From the NCBI GenBank assembly GCA_042095375.1, contig JBELBJ010000022.1:1-21051 (forward strand): a stretch of DNA of 21,051 bases. Direction: 5' to 3'. The notes below the pieces were generated by a model. That model was given only the letters and a program-made list of their open reading frames with translations, did no database searches and had not been told where the DNA came from. The position numbers and the translations under genes were made by a program. Shown piece after piece: positions 15,105-21,051 of the stretch (positions within the stretch are counted from its first letter, which is position 1; each line of letters begins with the position of its first letter). The stretch is from GCA-2715645 sp042095375 (GTDB lineage Bacteria; Bacteroidota; Bacteroidia; Cytophagales; MED-G16).

Positions 15105-15866
15105 TTCGTTCTCAATAAAATTAAAAGTTGAAAGTATAACGGGTTCATTATCTATAACAGCTATGTTATGTTCAAAATGTGCAGAAGGCTTTTTGTCTTG
15201 TGTAATTATTGTCCATCCATCAAACAAAGGTGTTATCTTTTCTGTCCCCATATTAATCATGGGTTCAATTGCTACTACAAGGCCGTTTTTTATTTCTGGT
15301 CCAGTATCTTTTTCCCCAAAGTTAGGTATCTCAGGATCCTCATGAAGTTTTTTCCCCAATCCATGCCCAACCAGTTCTCTTACTACTCCATATCCAAAAC
15401 TCTCTGTATAGTTTTGTATAGTATTACTTACATCTCCAATTTTATTTCCCACTTTCAATTCTTTTATACCTAGGTATAGAGATTCTTTAGTTACTTTAAG
15501 CAGCTTTTTTATTTCTTTAGAAACTTCACCAACTTCAAAAGTATAAGCATGATCACCATAATAGTTATTTTTTTTTACTCCACAATCAACTGAAACGATA
15601 TCTCCATCTTTAAGAGGAGAATTGGTTGGAATTCCATGAACAACTTGTTCATTTACGGAAACACATAAAGTATTTGGAAATCCATACATTCCCAAAAACC
15701 CAGGGCTTGCATTATTGTCTCTTATGAAGGTTTCAGCAAATTTGTCTAGTTCTAAAGGGGTTATTCCTGGCTCTATCATTTTATTAATTTCACCAAGTGT
15801 CTTTGAAACTAACAAACTGCTTTCTTTTATTAATTCTATTTCCTCGCTTGTTTTGTAAACGATCAT
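15093..15866 (-). CDS. map: Methionine aminopeptidase, type I
   Basis: Map removes the initiator methionine from new proteins. The 257-residue length and lack of an insert fit type I. The five metal ligands are present: D94 and D105 ('VSVDCGVKKNNYYGDHAY'), H168 ('LVGHGLGKKLHEDP'), E201 ('VVAIEPMIN') and E232 ('SAHFEHNIAV'); H78 of the substrate pocket is in 'VVHGIPT'. It follows fumC by 5 bases and is probably read from the fumC promoter, a pairing with no obvious metabolic logic. The stop is TGA, and its 3' end overlaps the GH3-family gene by 12 bases. Confidence 0.96.
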   Translation of the reverse strand: MIVYKTSEEIELIKESSLLVSKTLGEINKMIEPGITPLELDKFAETFIRDNNASPGFLGMYGFPNTLCVSVNEQVVHGIPTNSPLKDGDIVSVDCGVKKNNYYGDHAYTFEVGEVSKEIKKLLKVTKESLYLGIKELKVGNKIGDVSNTIQNYTESFGYGVVRELVGHGLGKKLHEDPEIPNFGEKDTGPEIKNGLVVAIEPMINMGTEKITPLFDGWTIITQDKKPSAHFEHNIAVIDNEPVILSTFNFIENESNS

Positions 15867-15871
15867 TTTTA

Positions 15872-17257
15872 TTATTTGATCATTTTTTTAGGATCAACCC
15901 ACTTATCAAAATCTTTTTTAGAAACAAGATTTAATGATATAGCAGCTTCCTTTAGTGATGTTCCTTCTTTGTGAGCTTTTTTGGCAATTTTAGCAGCATT
16001 GTCATATCCAATATGATTATTCAAGGCTGTTACTAGCATTAAAGAATTATTTAGATGATTTTCAATAACTTTTTTATTGGGTTCTATGCCTTTTGCGCAG
16101 TTATTATTAAAAGAATTACAAGCATCAGCAATTAATCTTGATGAGTTTAATATATTATAAGCCATTAATGGTTTATATACATTCAATTCAAAATGACCAT
16201 TCATTCCTCCAATTGTAGTAGCTACATCATTTCCAATTACTTGAGCACAGACCATTGTTAAAGCTTCACATTGAGTAGGGTTTACTTTCCCCGGCATTAT
16301 AGAAGATCCGGGCTCATTAGATGGTAAAAGTATTTCTCCTATACCACTCCTAGGGCCTGATGCTAACATTCTTATATCATTACCAATTTTCATTAAAGCA
16401 GCAGCTAATTTTTTTAATGCTCCAGACGCTCCAACTATTGCATCATTTGCGGCAAGAGACTCAAATTTGTTTGGTGCAGAAATAAATTTGTATCCTGTTA
16501 TTTCAGATATTTTTTTTGCTACAATTTTAGAATATCCTTTAGGGGTATTTAGTCCAGTGCCAACAGCTGTTCCGCCAAGAGCAATTTCTGATAAGTGACT
16601 TAAACTTTGTTTCAATTCTTTAACTCCATTTTTTAATTGTGTAGCGTAACCACTAAACTCCATACCAAGAGATAGTGGTGTGGCGTCCATAAAATGAGTC
16701 CTGCCAATTTTAACAATGTCCTTAAATTCACTAGCCTTTTTATTCAAAGTATTTTCAAGCTCCTTTACTGATGGGATTGTATAACTTTCAATTAAATGAT
16801 AAGCAGCCATATTCATAGCAGTAGGAAATGTATCATTAGATGATTGAGATTTGTTTACATCGTCATTCGGGTGAATTTTTTTAATTTTATCTGAAATTTT
16901 ACCTCCCATTAATTCATGCCCTCTATTAGATATCACCTCATTCACATTCATATTAGTTTGAGTTCCAGATCCAGTTTGCCAAACAACTAACGGAAAATGA
17001 TCAACTAATTTACCGTCTAGAATTTCTTCACAAACCGTCGCAATAACTTCCATTTTCTCTTTATTTAAAACCCCTAATTCATGGTTTGTTTCAGCTGCTG
17101 CCATTTTAAGTACTGCAAAACTTTCAATTATTTCCCAAGGCATTTTTTCAAAACCAATATCAAAATTAATTAGAGATCTTTGTGTTTGTGCACCCCAATA
17201 TTTGTCAATAGGAACCTCAATGTCACCTAGTGTATCTTTTTCTTTTCTAGTTTTCAT
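15872..17257 (-). CDS. fumC: Fumarate hydratase, class II
   Basis: FumC is the iron-independent tetrameric fumarase of the TCA cycle (fumarate to L-malate). The 461 residues align in numbering with E. coli FumC: catalytic H188 in 'GRTHFMDATPLSLG', the SS loop 'GSSIMPGKVNPTQCEA' (317-332) with the catalytic serine, 'GSGTQTNMNVNEVI' (97-110) and 'SQSSNDTFPTAMN' (137-149). Arginine- or adenylosuccinate lyase is ruled out by these fumarase-specific blocks. The gene is first in a fumC-map pair and is divergent from the iron importer over a 146-base gap; I see no full TAnnTTTG on its strand there. Confidence 0.97.
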   Translation of the reverse strand: MKTRKEKDTLGDIEVPIDKYWGAQTQRSLINFDIGFEKMPWEIIESFAVLKMAAAETNHELGVLNKEKMEVIATVCEEILDGKLVDHFPLVVWQTGSGTQTNMNVNEVISNRGHELMGGKISDKIKKIHPNDDVNKSQSSNDTFPTAMNMAAYHLIESYTIPSVKELENTLNKKASEFKDIVKIGRTHFMDATPLSLGMEFSGYATQLKNGVKELKQSLSHLSEIALGGTAVGTGLNTPKGYSKIVAKKISEITGYKFISAPNKFESLAANDAIVGASGALKKLAAALMKIGNDIRMLASGPRSGIGEILLPSNEPGSSIMPGKVNPTQCEALTMVCAQVIGNDVATTIGGMNGHFELNVYKPLMAYNILNSSRLIADACNSFNNNCAKGIEPNKKVIENHLNNSLMLVTALNNHIGYDNAAKIAKKAHKEGTSLKEAAISLNLVSKKDFDKWVDPKKMIK

Positions 17258-17361
17258 ATTTATTATTAAATGTAAAAATACACATAAATAAATTTCTATT
17301 TATACACTTATACTATCATGTATTTTTTTAATTTCCTTTTATATTGTAATTATTAATAAAA

Positions 17362-17369
17362 TATATTTG
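17362..17369 (+). promoter_or_regulatory. Candidate -7 promoter element of the iron-importer operon
   Basis: TATATTTG matches TAnnTTTG exactly and lies 34 bases before the ATG of the binding-protein gene. A TTG at 17344-17346 is 15 bases upstream, closer than the usual 17-21, so the -33 element is weak or absent. The predicted transcription start (about 17374-17377) falls at the edge of the palindrome at 17378-17394. Confidence 0.5.
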
Positions 17370-17377
17370 ATTTGCAG

Positions 17378-17394
17378 TTTAGAATTAATCTAAA
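17378..17394. promoter_or_regulatory. Candidate metalloregulator operator (17-base palindrome)
   Basis: The sequence TTTAGAATTAATCTAAA has six-base perfect arms and pairs at seven of eight positions. It sits just downstream of the candidate -7 element and 9 bases before the start codon, exactly where a repressor would block initiation. The TTTAG/CTAAA half-sites recall binding sites of DtxR/MntR-type iron or manganese repressors more than the classic Fur box; which protein binds is inferred from the iron-transport genes that follow. Confidence 0.5.
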
Positions 17395-17403
17395 TAGTAT
17401 ATT

Positions 17404-18432
17404 ATGAAAAAAATATTTTACATAGCCATAACTTGTTTTGTTTTGTCATGTAACTCAAAACCTGAAAAAAAACTTCAAGAAGTTAATTTATATAGTCAAA
17501 GACATTATGCTGTAGATGAAAAACAGTATGAAAATTTTGAAAAAGAAACTGGAATAAAGGTAAATGTAGTCAAAGCGAATGCTGATGAATTGATTGAGAG
17601 ATTGAAAAACGAAGGAGATAATTCTCCGGCTGACTTATTTATCACTGTAGATGCTGGTAAATTATATAATGCAAGGGAAGCTGGAGTTTTACAAAAAATT
17701 AGTTCCCAGAAAGTTAATGATAATGTTAGAGATGAGTTACTTGATCCCAATGGATATTGGGTACCAATTACATATAGATCAAGGGTTATTGTTTACAGCA
17801 ATGTTCGTGTCAAAAAAGAAGACCTTAGTACATATGAAGATCTTGCCAATCCTAAATGGAAAAACAGATTACTTGTTAGGTCATCTTCAAATGCTTATAA
17901 CCAAGCCCTTATGTCTTCACTTGTTGCAAATCTTGGTGCTGATGCTACCGAGAATTGGTCTTCTGCGGTAGTAGATAATTTTGCTAGAGATCCAAAAGGT
18001 AGTGATAGAGATCAAGTAAAAGCTATTGCTGCTGGTCAAGGAGATATAGCAATTGTGAACTCATATTATATTGGATTGTTACTGTCCTCTGATAAAGAAG
18101 AAGAACTTAATGCTGGTAACTCAGTTTCAGTTTTTTTTCCTAATCAAGGTGAAAATGAAAGAGGCAGTCATATTAATATATCCGCAATTGGCTTAACAAA
18201 AAGCTCACCTAACAAAGAAAATGCAATTAAATTAATTGAGTATCTTACAAGTGAGGAAGCTCAGGAAGTTTATGTAAATAATAGCTATGAATATCCTGCC
18301 AATCCTTCTGTCGAGCCATCAGAAATAGTTAAAAGCTGGGGTGAATTTAAAATCGACAAATTAAATTTAAATGCCTTGGGAGAGCATAGAATTGAGGCTA
18401 TTAAAATATTTGATAGAACTGGTTGGAAATAA
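17404..18432 (+). CDS. Fe(III) ABC transporter substrate-binding lipoprotein
   Basis: A 342-residue periplasmic binding protein of the FbpA/FutA/IdiA (type II fold) group, which binds ferric iron. The N-terminus is a lipoprotein signal: charged start, short hydrophobic core and lipobox L-S-C with C16. The mature protein begins 'VNLYSQRHYAVDEKQYENF' (27-45), as in FutA-type proteins where the histidine (H34) and tyrosine (Y35) take part in iron binding; the twin tyrosines Y221-Y222 in 'IVNSYYIGLL' are the other expected ligands. Most Gram-negative FbpA proteins are soluble, so lipid anchoring is a notable difference. The gene opens a three-gene operon and its last 10 bases overlap the permease start. 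Confidence 0.92.
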   Translation: MKKIFYIAITCFVLSCNSKPEKKLQEVNLYSQRHYAVDEKQYENFEKETGIKVNVVKANADELIERLKNEGDNSPADLFITVDAGKLYNAREAGVLQKISSQKVNDNVRDELLDPNGYWVPITYRSRVIVYSNVRVKKEDLSTYEDLANPKWKNRLLVRSSSNAYNQALMSSLVANLGADATENWSSAVVDNFARDPKGSDRDQVKAIAAGQGDIAIVNSYYIGLLLSSDKEEELNAGNSVSVFFPNQGENERGSHINISAIGLTKSSPNKENAIKLIEYLTSEEAQEVYVNNSYEYPANPSVEPSEIVKSWGEFKIDKLNLNALGEHRIEAIKIFDRTGWK

Positions 18433-20018
18433 GAAAACATTACTTTTTTATTGATAATAAAAGATGGGTTTTTAGTAGTCTATTTTTAGCTTTAATTCTA
18501 TTATCACCTATCATTATTCTTATTATTAGTTTTTTTTCTGGAAGTAAAACAACTTTATTCTATTTATTAGATAATGTATTAATTGATTATACATTAAATA
18601 CAATATATCTTATTTTAATCACCTCAATTTTCGCATTAATTTTGGGTGTTTTTCCTGCTTGGATAATAAGTAATTATTATTTTTTTGGGAGAAAATTTTT
18701 TGATATTGTATTATATCTACCATTAGCCATACCATCCTATATAATGGGATTTACTTATATTGATATTTTAAGTTATACGGGACCTATTCAAAGTTATCTT
18801 AGAGCCACAAGTCCTTATTTAGCTGAAATATTTAATAAAGATTATTTACAGATTGAAGTACTAGGGGCTCTACTTGGTTTGGCTCTATATCCATATGTTT
18901 ATACAGCGTCCAGAATTTCATTTAGCCTGATAGGCTCTAACTATGTGAATATTTCAAAAAACCTTGGGTTATCATCATTTCAAACTTTTTATAAAGTCAT
19001 CATACCTTTATCAAGACCTGCAATTTTTTCAGGACTATTTTTAGTGATTATGGAAGTGCTTAATGAATATGGTGCTGTTAAATATTTTGGTGTGAATACT
19101 TATACTACGGGCATTTTTAGATCTTGGCTTTCATTTGGAGATGTAAATGGAGCCATTCAATTAGCATGTATTCTTCTAATAATTGTACTATTCTTCTTTG
19201 TTCTGGATAAGCTATCATTAAAAAAATCAAAATTTTATTATCAAAAAAACTCACAAGTTCAAAAAATGAAATTAATTAATTGGAAAAAATCTTTATTTAT
19301 GTCGAGTATATGTTCAGTACCTTTTTTATTTGGATTTTTAGTACCATTTTTTTTCATTTTAAATAATTCAATACAAACCTTATCTTCAACAAATTTTGAA
19401 AAATTAATTCAATTGACTGGCAATACTGTTTATGTTTCGTCTGTTTCATCAGTTATTATAATTTTTGTTGCGCTTTTCTTTCTTTTTGTAGAAAGAATAT
19501 CAAAAACAAAAATTAATTTCTTCACAAACAATTTAATTTCCTTAGGCTATGCTTTGCCTGGTGCAATTATTGGTCTTGGTATAATTTTATTATTTAGCAA
19601 GTTTTCTTTAGTTGGATCTCTATTTATCTTAATTTTTGCATATGTAATCAGGTTTTTAGCTGTAGCCAAGTCCCCCATAAAAGCAAGTCTAGATAAACAC
19701 CCTAATACAATCGATGATACTGGTAGAAATTTAGGCCTAAATCCTTTAAGCCTTCTCAGGAGATTGCACCTTCCAATAAATAGGTTTGCTTTGATTAGCG
19801 CATTTATTGTTACTTTTATTGATATTATGAAAGAACTGCCTATCACCTTAATTCTGAGACCTTTTAATTTTGATACTCTAGCCACTCAAACTTATGAATT
19901 TGCGGTTGAGGAAATGATCCCGTTATCTGCTACATATTCTCTTGTAATTATTACATTAGGTAGTTTGATGTTATTAATTTTGAAAAATTTTATCGATAAA
20001 CAGATTAATGTATCTTGA
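18423..20018 (+). CDS. Fe(III) ABC transporter permease, fused two-domain (FbpB-type)
   Basis: A 531-residue inner-membrane protein made of two BPD-transport permease domains in one chain, as in FbpB/SfuB/ThiP. About twelve helices are visible. Each half has its own EAA loop for contact with the ATPase: one at about 176-200 ('NISKNLGLSSFQTFYKVIIP') and one at about 432-456 ('GRNLGLNPLSLLRRLHLP'). Halves meet near residue 265-295 in a charged linker. The start is TTG at 18423, inside the previous gene; no ATG or GTG lies before the first helix, so I accept TTG and a 10-base overlap. The downstream ATPase overlaps by 11 bases. Neighbours point to iron rather than thiamine or polyamine transport. 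Confidence 0.92.
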   Translation: MEIRKHYFFIDNKRWVFSSLFLALILLSPIIILIISFFSGSKTTLFYLLDNVLIDYTLNTIYLILITSIFALILGVFPAWIISNYYFFGRKFFDIVLYLPLAIPSYIMGFTYIDILSYTGPIQSYLRATSPYLAEIFNKDYLQIEVLGALLGLALYPYVYTASRISFSLIGSNYVNISKNLGLSSFQTFYKVIIPLSRPAIFSGLFLVIMEVLNEYGAVKYFGVNTYTTGIFRSWLSFGDVNGAIQLACILLIIVLFFFVLDKLSLKKSKFYYQKNSQVQKMKLINWKKSLFMSSICSVPFLFGFLVPFFFILNNSIQTLSSTNFEKLIQLTGNTVYVSSVSSVIIIFVALFFLFVERISKTKINFFTNNLISLGYALPGAIIGLGIILLFSKFSLVGSLFILIFAYVIRFLAVAKSPIKASLDKHPNTIDDTGRNLGLNPLSLLRRLHLPINRFALISAFIVTFIDIMKELPITLILRPFNFDTLATQTYEFAVEEMIPLSATYSLVIITLGSLMLLILKNFIDKQINVS

Positions 20019-20982
20019 AGTAAAAAACCTTGCAAAGTATTTTGATAGTGATTATCCAATAATTAAGGATCTATCGTTTTCTATTAAAAAAGGCGAGATC
20101 ATTTCATTTCTAGGAGAAAGCGGATCTGGGAAAACAACTTTTTTAAAATGTATTGCTGGATTAGAAAAAATTAATTCTGGATCTATATCACTTAACTCTG
20201 CCTGTCTTAATGATAAAGAAACATTTATAAACCCTCAAGATCGTAAAATTGGATTTGTATTTCAAGATTATCCATTATTTCCACATTTGAATTTAAAGGA
20301 TAATATAACATTTAATCTTAGCAAAAAATATTTTTCAAATCTTGATTATATTTTAAAATTAACTAGTCTTAAATATCTATTAAATAGATATCCACATGAG
20401 CTATCAGGTGGTGAACAGCAAAGAGCTTGTATTGCAAGAGCATTAATAAGAGAACCCGAACTTCTTTTATTAGATGAACCATTTAGTAATCTTGATACAA
20501 CAATTAAGGAAAGCATGAGAGAAGAAATTTATAAGATAATTAAAGAAACAAAAACCACTACCGTTTTGGTTACTCATGATATCAATGATGCAATGAATAT
20601 ATCTGATAGAATTTTAATTTTTAAGGCTGGGATTTTACAACAATATGATAATCCAGTTAAAATGTATTGTGAGCCGGCTAATTGTTATTGCGCTGAGATA
20701 CTTGGTGATTTGAATAAACTTTTTGCTAACCAGGAAACTTATTATGTTAGGCCTGAAAAAGTTAAACTAGTAAATAAAAAATCCAATTATAAGGTTTTTG
20801 TAGAAAAGTGTTTTTTTCAAGGAAAAGAATATAAAATAAAAGGAAGAAAAGATAATGAAGTTTGGCATTTCTTCTCTAAAGAGCCTTTAAAAGAGAAAGC
20901 AGATGTCTATGTCGATTTTGGAAAAAAAGATTTAATTTATTTTGATCCTGTTTGTAAGAACTTTTTTAAAGATCCAGTTTAA
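20008..20982 (+). CDS. Fe(III) ABC transporter ATP-binding protein (FbpC-type)
   Basis: The 324-residue ATPase powers the importer encoded just upstream. Walker A 'GESGSGKTT' (36-44), Q-loop Q86 in 'GFVFQDYPLFPHL', signature 'LSGGEQQRACIARAL' (132-146), Walker B 'LLLLDEP' (152-158) and H-loop H190 in 'LVTHDINDAM' are all present. After about residue 225 a C-terminal extension with 'YYVRPEKVKLV' resembles the TOBE-like regulatory domain of CUT1/FbpC ATPases, somewhat shorter than usual. The sequence 'FQDYPLFPHLNLKDNI' is typical of the iron/polyamine/sulfate group. The gene overlaps the permease end by 11 bases. Its last 17 bases overlap the convergent partial receptor gene. Confidence 0.94.
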   Translation: MYLEVKNLAKYFDSDYPIIKDLSFSIKKGEIISFLGESGSGKTTFLKCIAGLEKINSGSISLNSACLNDKETFINPQDRKIGFVFQDYPLFPHLNLKDNITFNLSKKYFSNLDYILKLTSLKYLLNRYPHELSGGEQQRACIARALIREPELLLLDEPFSNLDTTIKESMREEIYKIIKETKTTTVLVTHDINDAMNISDRILIFKAGILQQYDNPVKMYCEPANCYCAEILGDLNKLFANQETYYVRPEKVKLVNKKSNYKVFVEKCFFQGKEYKIKGRKDNEVWHFFSKEPLKEKADVYVDFGKKDLIYFDPVCKNFFKDPV

Positions 20983-21051
20983 TTCCAAATTTTATCACCC
21001 TAGGTTGCCCTGGTCTAAGTCCTGCGGGTCTGCTGGCTACCGCATAAACAT
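20966..21051 (-). CDS. 3' end of a probable TonB-dependent receptor (partial)
   Basis: Reading leftward from the window edge, one minus-strand frame is open and ends at the TAA at 20968-20966. It encodes 27 residues containing 'ASRPAGLRPGQPR' and ending in 'KFGIKLDL'. This matches how many Bacteroidota TonB-dependent outer-membrane receptors end: an N-P/Y-A-S-R-P-A-G-L-R-P-G-x-P-R turn followed by the last beta strand. The other two frames on this strand hit stops within this stretch. The base composition (GC-rich for this window) also suggests a conserved coding segment. Beside an iron importer, a siderophore or Fe-chelate receptor is plausible, but the substrate cannot be seen. Confidence 0.6.
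   Translation of the reverse strand, partial: VYAVASRPAGLRPGQPRVIKFGIKLDL

Noticed and set aside
15082..15473. Plus-strand open frames opposite map
   Set aside because: Antisense to conserved Map metal-ligand motifs; no start signal or family features.
17258..17403. A stem with ATACA/TGTAT arms followed by seven T near 17302-17327, as a possible terminator or small RNA
   Set aside because: The arms are only five A/T-rich pairs with a long loop, no worse than chance in this composition, and the site lies between divergent genes where no terminator is needed.
1..21051. CRISPR arrays, tRNA/rRNA genes, insertion sequences, prophage or conjugative genes
   Set aside because: No regularly spaced repeats, cloverleaf-like segments, transposase motifs or phage structural genes were seen; nearly all sequence is accounted for by intact housekeeping genes.

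Overview
The window is a gene-dense, AT-rich stretch (about 30 % GC by eye) of a Gram-negative Bacteroidota chromosome, most likely a marine Flavobacteriales-type bacterium with a compact genome. The reasons are: gene content and order (rbfA followed by a LolC/E-type permease, lptB followed by a GH3-family enzyme), short lysine-, asparagine- and isoleucine-rich proteins, few Shine-Dalgarno-like sequences, candidate promoters that match the Bacteroidota -7 element TAnnTTTG, and what looks like the C-terminus of a TonB-dependent receptor at the right edge. No rRNA, tRNA, insertion sequence, phage gene or CRISPR array was seen, and no gene-free stretch exceeds 150 bases.

Layout. (1) 1-4139, minus strand: a tightly coupled run glyA, tatC, rpiB, rbfA, LolC/E-type permease, then a gene that leaves the window on the left (MaoC-like start). 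Three of its junctions are ATGA overlaps. (2) 4214-5278, plus: pheA alone. (3) 5275-7680, minus: radA then an RluD-type pseudouridine synthase. (4) 7715-8665, plus: an orphan phytanoyl-CoA-dioxygenase-family enzyme, divergent from radA. (5) 8652-9431, minus: mazG. (6) 9508-12211, plus: a small cysteine-bearing membrane protein, glmM and a cysteine desulfurase, spaced by 3 and 4 bases. (7) 12208-12786, minus: a VTT/DedA-type membrane protein. (8) 12866-15104, plus: lptB and a GH3-family acyl-acid amide synthetase, 1 base apart. (9) 15093-17257, minus: fumC then map. (10) 17404-20982, plus: a complete ferric-iron ABC importer (lipoprotein, fused double permease, ATPase) with overlapping genes, preceded by a TAnnTTTG promoter element and a 17-base palindrome that looks like a metalloregulator operator. 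(11) 20966-21051, minus: the end of a probable TonB-dependent receptor.

How the genes fit together. Most are housekeeping: one-carbon metabolism, protein export, ribosome maturation, phenylalanine synthesis, DNA repair, nucleotide sanitation, amino-sugar and sulfur supply, LPS transport, N-terminal processing and the TCA cycle. The one regulated transport system is the iron importer at the right end; its probable outer-membrane partner faces it tail to tail. I did not find a convincing new multi-gene defence, mobile or biosynthetic system. The points most worth a second look are the iron operator, the overlap at every convergent gene pair, a 33-base palindrome inside the permease gene, long A-runs in mazG and glmM, the small cysteine protein, the orphan dioxygenase and the lptB-GH3 pairing.
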